From Cynocephalus volans (Eukaryota; Chordata; Mammalia; Dermoptera; Cynocephalidae), in contig NC_084474.1 in NCBI RefSeq assembly GCF_027409185.1, positions 6,503,382 through 6,567,381 of the forward strand: a stretch of DNA of 64,000 bases, in the 5' to 3' direction. The notes under the pieces were generated by a model. The model ran no database searches. It was not told where the DNA came from and worked only from the letters and a program-made list of their open reading frames with translations. The translations under genes were made by a program, and so were the position numbers. Below are positions 56,426 to 64,000 of the stretch, in pieces; position 1 is the first letter of the stretch, and each line of letters opens with the position of its first letter.

Positions 56426-59400
56426 AAAGAATTAGCTATCATCACTGAGGTTGAAAAATTTACCAACTTGGAAAAACACGTTTAGTGAAACAAAACATAT
56501 GAACAGATACATATCAATGCAGTATAGTAATTGAAAAGGCAGAGATTTCTATAAGGTAGTGGGCAGCAAGGGTTAAACCCATCTCTGGGATGCAGTAGAT
56601 AATATGTTTGGGAATATTCATGGATTTCTTTATAGAAGAAAAAATATGACTTTGTTTTTGTAATCTGAGTCGGAATTCACAAAGCAGAAAACTGGAGACA
56701 ATGCAATTGTGGCAGAGATAAATAACAATTTTATTCAGGGACATTCAATCTGTTTTATGTTGTTGGATAGTAAAGCTGTTTAATTTTTTTTATTTCTCAT
56801 ATTCTTTAAATATTATCTTCAGTTAATCTCTGCAAATTAGATGCCGTTATGATACTATTAAAAGTATGAATCATGGATATGACTATAAAATCTGCAGGTG
56901 TAGGAGAATCTGCTGTAATAGTTTTAATAAAAATAGCCTGCATTTCACTGATACGTGCAAAATTTACTTCTCCCTTCCCCCTTTTTCTTAAATATTAATA
57001 TTATCTAAATGTTCTTAAAACACTTTTATCTGTAAAAGTTCTAATAATGCAACTAATTAGTAACATATGTTTTTATTTCCTACTTCATTTCACAAATGAT
57101 TTACAGAGACTCCTCAGTCTCATAATCATGAACAGTTTAATCCTAGTTTAGTTGAAATAGCTAATCTTTTTATCCTTTTTACCCCCTTATTATCACTGCA
57201 CTTGTGCTTTAACCTCATTTAAAAAAAATTTTGGACTCTACATTCTCTCAAGTTATCAATCAATTTTCACTTCAATCCTACCCAACAGGGTCCTAATGAT
57301 TCATAATTATAAATTACTGTCATCCTGTCAGTACCCTCACATTACTTGCCCCCTTACTCTTCTGCAGAACTGACCTATCGCACACCCACCATGCAGTATT
57401 TCTTTGTTCTCTCCTTTCTATTCCAGGAAAAATGCTGACCACTTTTAAGTATTTACCTGAAGTGCACAAATCAGTCCACCACAAATTTATGCTCTTTAAT
57501 TCAAAATAAAATATCTTGGCTTTTCTATGCTTTACTAATAGCATAGAACAGAACCATTCGATATCTCAATACAGGTTTTTAAGTAAGTGCATAAGCTTTG
57601 GAATCAGAAGTGCATGAGACAGAAACGCATCTCCTTTACTTAGTGATGTTCTTTGCAGACCTTCTCCTAGGAATGAAAAAATAATATTGGAATGTGATTT
57701 TGGAGGTTGTTTATAACATACGGTCTGTATTAGATAACATGGCTCATTAATATTTCCCACAGTAGCTATTCCAGAATTCTTTAACGCTTCAAATGTGCTT
57801 TACATCATTAATTACATATTTACTCTTCTCACATGAACATACCAAAGACTTCAATAAGAAAACAGAAGGCACCACAAGGGAACTCCGTCTTTCTTCCCCT
57901 TTGTGTATCTTTTTCTATTCAAGTGAGTAAACACACATGATTTTCTCTGGCTAACTGATTCATCTGTGTGCTACATCCCGTTGCCTAATTCATCTTTAGG
58001 AAACTGCTCCATTACATCCCACTACATTTTGGCGGTGGGGGAGGGGAAAAATAGTTTTCATTTTTTAAAAAAATTAAAAACACCAAAAACCTCTCGCAAG
58101 AATGGATCTTACTAGCTGTCACCTGTTTCTAGCCTGTATCTGCACACTTTATTTTTCTTCATTTTCATGCATTCCTGCTCCACTGTATTCAGATTCTGCT
58201 CTCCGTACACCATTAAAACTGTTTAAGCTGACAATTCAGGTGATTCTTTTTCTGCTAAATTTAATGGAATTTTAAATACCCCCCTTTATGAAAGGACCCT
58301 CTTTATTTCCTGTGTACTGAGTTTCTGGTGCTTCAGAGAAACCGTGGATTCCCACTAATAGTAGATTTATTCTCCTTTATTGACACATCGTTAATTTTGA
58401 CTACTCCATTATTTAGCTCACTGTCTAGCAATAAGAAGCAATTCCATAGGCAAATATGTTTAAAAGAATTATTTTCAAGTACTATAATACCAGTGTCAGA
58501 CAACTGCAACTAAGAAAACAGACATAGGAAATGGATCATGCAATTAATATTTCTAATGATTAATCCTAAGCAGTATAAAAAGCTTAAGTTACTTTCCAGC
58601 CATACCAAAAATTTATAAATGTGTGATGCATATTAGGGGAAATTTTGTTTTTTACTAGGTCGGTGACTGAAGATGTAATCACCAATTATCTCTCTCCATC
58701 CTTGACGCCACTGCATTTTCTTCATTTTCTAGAAAATAACTTCATTTAATTTCCTCTTTCATCCCTGACCCTTCTCTGAAAGTCTTTCTTTTAGAAACTA
58801 TTTTTTTTTTCTCTACCCTTAAATGTTATTTTTAAGATTCTGGAAATTGTGTATAATTGTCTAGTGCAAATCAGCCAAGGAAGCCCAGGATTCTGTCTCA
58901 AACACAGTGTGTATCAACTAAACGCATCATTTTCCTTACACCAGGCCCCTCATTTCTGAGAACTTTTCACTTCACCCCTCCTGTTCCTGCTGGTGAAATT
59001 CTCTTACTTCTGTATAGTATATTGTGCTTTTGTCCAAAACATACTCCTCTCTCTCTCACTCTTTTTTTTTTTTCTGGACTATCCTTTTAAGACTACCCTG
59101 GTGAAATTCTCTGTAGAGAATAATCCTTCCCTCCTTATTCATATTAGTCTAGACTATGTTACTTTCTTTGGCAAACGAAATGACCTGCCCAATCTGAGCG
59201 GATTCTGTAAGCAGCATTGTGTAGCTCTGCTCCTTTTTTCCCCCCACCGACATGAGAATGGTCTGTCCAAGTAGGGAACTACTTTTTTATCCTGGGTCCT
59301 AGAGTGAACAAACATGAAACTGAGTCCCTAAAATAATGCCTGGCCTGAAGTAAGTGTCCTGTAATTATTTGTTTACTTATTTACAAACAATCTGTACATA

Positions 59401-59524
59401 AACCTAACTGCCTAATGCAATTCAACAAAGGAACATATAGTTCTTATTTCCGTGAATACTACAACCATATACTCAGTTACCTAAACCTTACTTTCCTTAC
59501 TGGGTGCAGTTAATATTATTAATA
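56426..59524. other. anonymous AT-rich intergenic DNA
   Basis: Three kilobases with no recognised gene, RNA or clear repeat. Frames up to 93 codons (58857-59274) are T-rich and show no family signature. Confidence 0.5.
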
Positions 59525-59655
59525 AGGAATAGCAAAGTACTGGACTCTGGAGGTAGACCAGCACCGTTTTCCATTAGCTGTAAGACCTTAGGAAAGTTAC
59601 TTTAAACTTCCTGTGTGTAAATTTCCACTTCTGTAACATAATGTGCAAATGTTTG
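59525..59655 (+). mobile_element. MIR SINE fragment
   Basis: 'gtactggactctggaggtagaccagcacc', then 'attagctgtaagaccttaggaaagttacttt' follows the MIR core. Confidence 0.65.
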
Positions 59656-59689
59656 TTCTGTCCATGTTACTCTGTCTATCTAATGTTAT

Positions 59690-59960
59690 TCTTATCCATC
59701 CATTTCTCTGTCATCACCACTCTGCATGAGCTGAGATTTCTTAAATTTCTATTTAAATATTGAGTTTTTTCTTAACAGACACACCAGCTCCTTTACGGGT
59801 CTTTTTTCAATTCATTACTTTGTTGTAACTAGAATAATACTTCTAAAACACAATATTGATTATGTCACACCTTCCCTTAAAATATCTGATGAAAGAGTTT
59901 GAATTATTGTAATTCAAAACCCTGCATGAAATTCTGCCTTCTTATATGTAGAAGATTTTT
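59690..59960 (+). mobile_element. L2 LINE fragment
   Basis: 'aataatacttctaaaacacaatattgattatgtcacaccttcccttaaaa' and 'aattcaaaaccctgcatgaaa' match L2 order. Confidence 0.55.
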
Positions 59961-62900
59961 TCTCATCACACAGCTTGTAATTTTAGTCAAATTTAGGATA
60001 ACATCAGAATGCAAACCCACGACTTCTGAATGCAGAGCCAGTATGTGTCACCAATTTGCTGAAATTTGTTACTAAGTGCAATATTCATTTAGTACATAGT
60101 ACATCATTTACAGGTTCTTTTTCTGAGAAATGTAAAACAGACATATGGTTTAATAGTATATTTAGCATGTGTTGACAGCCATGTATTTTTATTTTTCCCC
60201 TGCAGTAAGTTAACTAAATAATTACTTTAAGTAAAATTTTCATGATACACTTTTACAATTAAATAAATAATTATTTTAATGCAGATTTTGATGATACACA
60301 ATTTTATGATTTAACAACAGTGATCTATGCCAATCCATTGAATCAAATATGCCATAACATCAAACTGCAGTTACCCTAGGACACACATTGTGTCTTCATA
60401 TAGTTATGTTTTATGTTTGAGTTTAGAAATTGAGTTTTTATATTTATTATTACCTTGAGAATTAGCCTATTGGCCTTATGAAAATAATTCTATCTCTACC
60501 TTTTGAAAAACTATTTTAATCACATTGGTTTGAATTAGATGGAATGAGTAGATTAGTTAATTGATAATTTAAAACTAAATTGATCTGATTAAGTTGGATC
60601 TCTTAGCCTAATACTAAGTTTTGAATAAACAAATAGAAGAAATGATTTTTCTTTATGAATTTGAGAATATTATCTAAAAACATTTTCATTGAGTTTCTAT
60701 TAGATCACACCATAAAACTAAAAAAGAGACAAAGAAATGAACCAAAACATTTAGAGCAACCCAATTTTATAATTTTTTTCTGTTATAATTGTTGCAGCTT
60801 CCTAGTTTTCAAACAATAGATTGAAAAGAGTGCTTGCATGTTATTTATAATTGAAATTGAGAAGGGTTTACCACCTACTGTTCATTGTCAGTATCTTATC
60901 CAAAAACAGTGGGAAGAAATCTGTCTTCTACTAATATTCAATTTGTGAACATTCATAGTTTTATTTCAGCAGAAAAACCCACTCTATGAACTACAAAAAA
61001 CAGAGGCATATCACCAGGCTAAAATAGGTTTACTCATTTTATGAAGCTGTGAGAAGCTGGTGTTTTACCAGTTAAGCACATCATCTTTACCCCAACATAA
61101 AAATGAATATCATTACACAAAATCCTTCTAGAAATTTTAGTAAATAAATCATATCAGATTTAAAAATCTGTCGTCACCAAGTGATCTTGAAATTAGAAAA
61201 ATAAAGAAAAAATCCTCACAACTGAAAAAAAAATGTGATCTTAGAAGGATATTCAAAAATAAGGTGATATTATGGTATCCAGCTTTCTTATTCATGGGAG
61301 CATTCCATACTAGAATTGAATGAGCTCATTGAAGCCATGTTATCAAATTCCAATATTGTGCTTCTTTCAACAGCATTTGTAACACATGGTGATCTGAGTA
61401 ATTAAATGATGTCAGCTCATTTATATTGATTTTTAGTTTAATTATTAAAATGAAATTTCTCTTCAGAAATACCCTATTATAGTTTGATCTAATGGATTGT
61501 CTAAACATTAAGTGGGAACAGAAAACTTATCCTTTTAGAATATTGTTGTCTTCTACTTTTGAAGTTACCTATATGAAAAGAGAATTTTGCCAGAAAATAA
61601 GGAAGTTCTGCATTCTAGTCCTGTGTATGTCTCTGACCCGTATGAATCTTATTTTTCTCATATTTGGATAATTTTTTCAGGCTTTGATATCTATGCTACT
61701 TTCCCACACTCACTAAGCATAGTCACTAATAAATGCTCTGGGTTGGTATTGAATTTCTATTTTTTAGTAAAATAATTACTGAATTTTCAAGAATCAGTCA
61801 AGCATAAAATATCCTGTCAACTTAAAAACTTTCCCCCAAACTTTTCTACATCATGCAAAAAATTATAGAAACCATTTATCTTCTAGTATCAAGAAATTTT
61901 GTTCAAAGAATTATAGTATTTCAGGTTGTAATTTAAATTTAAATTTAAGTTCTAGAAAATATCTGACTTATTTCAGTCCCAGAATTTATAAGCCTATGCT
62001 AATTTGTGTGACTAAATTAAGTATATTACAAATTCTCTTGCTTTTTTACTGTGAAGTGTAACCGAGGAAGTGTTTTAGCTGCCACATTTCTCAGTTTTCT
62101 TCACGCCGTGTACCTGCTAATGTATTCATTTACAACTTTTCCAGTTTAATATACCTGTAAGCAAATTCTGAAGAAATATTCTTAACCAGAGTAGTTGGAC
62201 ATAAAATGAAATTTTATTTAATACTTTAGTGAAACTTATTTACAGGATGCTGAGTAATGGAAACTTATATTTATTACAGAAATTAGAATATTTTGTGCCA
62301 GAAGTGATATAGAGTAAGCCATGATTCTTTGTATAAAGTTACAGACTATGAGAAAGGACAGTCATCTTGATTCATTGTGATCTCACTCCTGCCAGCAATG
62401 CTTTACAATTTCTGCCAGTTTTCTGTGATATGTGCTAACGTTTTGTGATGAGATATAAAACAGAAGAGGAACATAATAAGTCAGAATCAGAAACAATACA
62501 TGTTCTCCTAACAATACAGCTATTGGTCACATTAATGTCATGACTTTTATGAGTTCAGAAGTTGCTGGTGGGATTTTTTTTTTACATATTTAAACTCATA
62601 TGAATCCTTCTCACATTTTTCCAGAAATGTCTTTTATTTAAAATGCATAATGTGATTTTATTGTCATATGTATTGGTTTTCTTATGTTTGCTTCGGGCAT
62701 TACAAATTAATAAAAATTATTTTTAACATTAATCTAGACATTTTTCAAAACACTTTATATAATTTTCATTGTGCCCTCGGTGCAGTCATATATGCGAGCT
62801 AAAGACACAGCGAGGAACACAAGAACCTTCATTGCATCCTCATTCTTTGAAATATTGCCAGTGTACTATATTCTGATGCCTTGTGACAGATGAACAGTTA

Positions 62901-63079
62901 AAACCATTTCTTTATAAATGAAATGTTTACTAGGAGGAGATAATTCCAATTTTATATAAACTACTTCAGTCAATGGAAGGTGAAGAATGGCCAAATGACT
63001 TCCAGAACTCAGAACTGCCATGATGACAAAGCAAAGAAATTTTTAAAAAGCCAAGCACATGGTAATCCGCCACACAAAA
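59961..63079. other. anonymous AT-rich intergenic DNA
   Basis: No gene or confident repeat is seen in these 3.1 kb. Confidence 0.5.
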
Positions 63080-64000
63080 ATAAATTTAAAAATTCTAAAT
63101 AAAATAATATCCAATCAAATCCAATAATACATTGAATTTATACATTTCCCTAAGATAGTTTGTCGTAAATATGAAAGAATGGTTAATGTTTCAGAATTTT
63201 TGCACACAATATATTAACTAAATATGTTATTGTCAATGACATAAACATCATTAAGCTACAGTCAATTTAAACAGTTATCTCTCTGTGCTAAAATAGACTA
63301 CCATGTTGCAGAAACTGAAAAGTGAGTTAAGAGACATTCTTATGTATATATCTAAATTTGATATGTACTAGTGGTGCTATACAAATCAGTAGGGAATAGA
63401 ACAAATATTCAAAAAATAGATAGACCCCTTTTTTTACTTCACATGCAAAATAAAATCTCAGGTGAACTATAGGCCATAAAATAAAATAAACACATAAAAA
63501 TCCCAGGAAACAAAAATCTGTGAGTACTATAAGGAAATATAGATAAAATTGTTTAAACTCTTAGAGTACAGAAAGCCCTTTCCATAATGTTCAAAAAATA
63601 AAAACCATAAAGGATGTATCAAAATATTTTTCATCACTTTTTAAAACTTCTTATGACAAATAAACTCCATAATATTGTGCAGGCAAAAGTCTGGGAAGCA
63701 GCATTTCAAAGATACAAAAGCTGCAAATAGCATCCAGTATATATAATAACTTTGACAAATTCATAAAGAAATAGAAACAATATATGGGAAAATGATACAA
63801 ACTGTTCTAGAAAAGAAGATACGCAGACAATATAAGTATAAGCAGATTCTTAATGACTACTAATCAGGGAAATGCAAAACAAAACAATTAAATTTCATTT
63901 CTTACCTGGTAGACTGAAATGAATACAATAATTTCGTAATAGAGTGTTCACTAGTAAGCACTGGAATCATTATGTATTCTCTATCATTTACTTGAGGATG
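63080..64000 (+). mobile_element. old L1M ORF2 fragment running off the window
   Basis: Diverged ORF2 text: 'gaaagaatggttaatgtttcag' (RT region), 'gaccccttttt...' and 'aaaccataaaggatgtatcaaaa', then 'gactactaatcagggaaatgcaaaac' near 63870. It continues past the end of the window. Internal deletions are likely. Confidence 0.6.

Overview
This window is non-coding mammalian nuclear DNA: AT-rich, full of LINE-1 (L1), MIR and L2 relics, an ERVL-MaLR retroelement, and two retrocopies of host mRNAs. I see no intact conventional multi-exon gene, no operon-like arrangement, no CRISPR array and no functional tRNA or rRNA. The host is a placental mammal. A short tRNA-Ile(AAU)-like SINE at 30365-30466 is, from memory, most like the CYN SINEs of colugos (Dermoptera). 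That is a hint to the species, not proof.

Layout. 1-7250: anonymous AT-rich DNA with a perfect 23-bp-arm palindromic MITE (3658-3723), an old L1 3' end (3986-4676), a younger L1 3' end with target-site duplications (5346-5821) and an MLT2-like LTR fragment. 7257-12850: a nearly full-length minus-strand L1 with decayed ORF2 and ORF1 and a GC-rich 5' UTR made of three ~104-bp tandem units. 12985-13565: an L2 3' end. 14761-15388: a truncated L1. 21191-24514: a processed retrocopy of PTPN12 (PTP-PEST) bounded by 15-bp duplications, followed directly by an L1 scrap. 27523-29998: an inverted (twin-primed) L1 split by a 1.34-kb unidentified insertion. 30353-30479: the SINE with its duplications. 31642-36494: a PPFIA1 (liprin-alpha-1) retrocopy bounded by exact 15-bp duplications. 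37613-37834: a MIR. 39508-39840: a hAT-like MITE. 40476-41325: a truncated L1. 43385-44127: L2 and L1 ends. 45905-46960: MIR and L1M pieces. 47137-50470: a second twin-primed L1 with 15-bp duplications. 50671-52388: a minus-strand MaLR LTR plus internal sequence. 52390-56425: an older plus-strand L1 covering most of ORF2. 59525-59960: MIR and L2. 63080-64000: an L1M running off the end.

The most interesting object is the PPFIA1 retrocopy. Its duplications enclose not only the intronless coding part but also about 1.06 kb upstream. That part includes a CpG-rich segment, a possible 70-bp exon with acceptor and donor signals, and an intron-like 604-bp stretch ending in a splice acceptor exactly before the start codon. 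It therefore looks semi-processed, and it may have carried promoter and 5' splice signals with it. It still holds a 1,020-codon open frame, with an internal 135-bp duplication, a ~160-codon in-frame gap and a frameshift that removes only the C-terminal tail. The PTPN12 copy has one main frameshift and an in-frame 42-bp gain that looks like a secondary insertion of a bare poly(A) tail.

Parent proteins and repeat families were recognised from memory, without database searches. Repeat boundaries are accurate to roughly 10-30 bp unless a target-site duplication fixes them.
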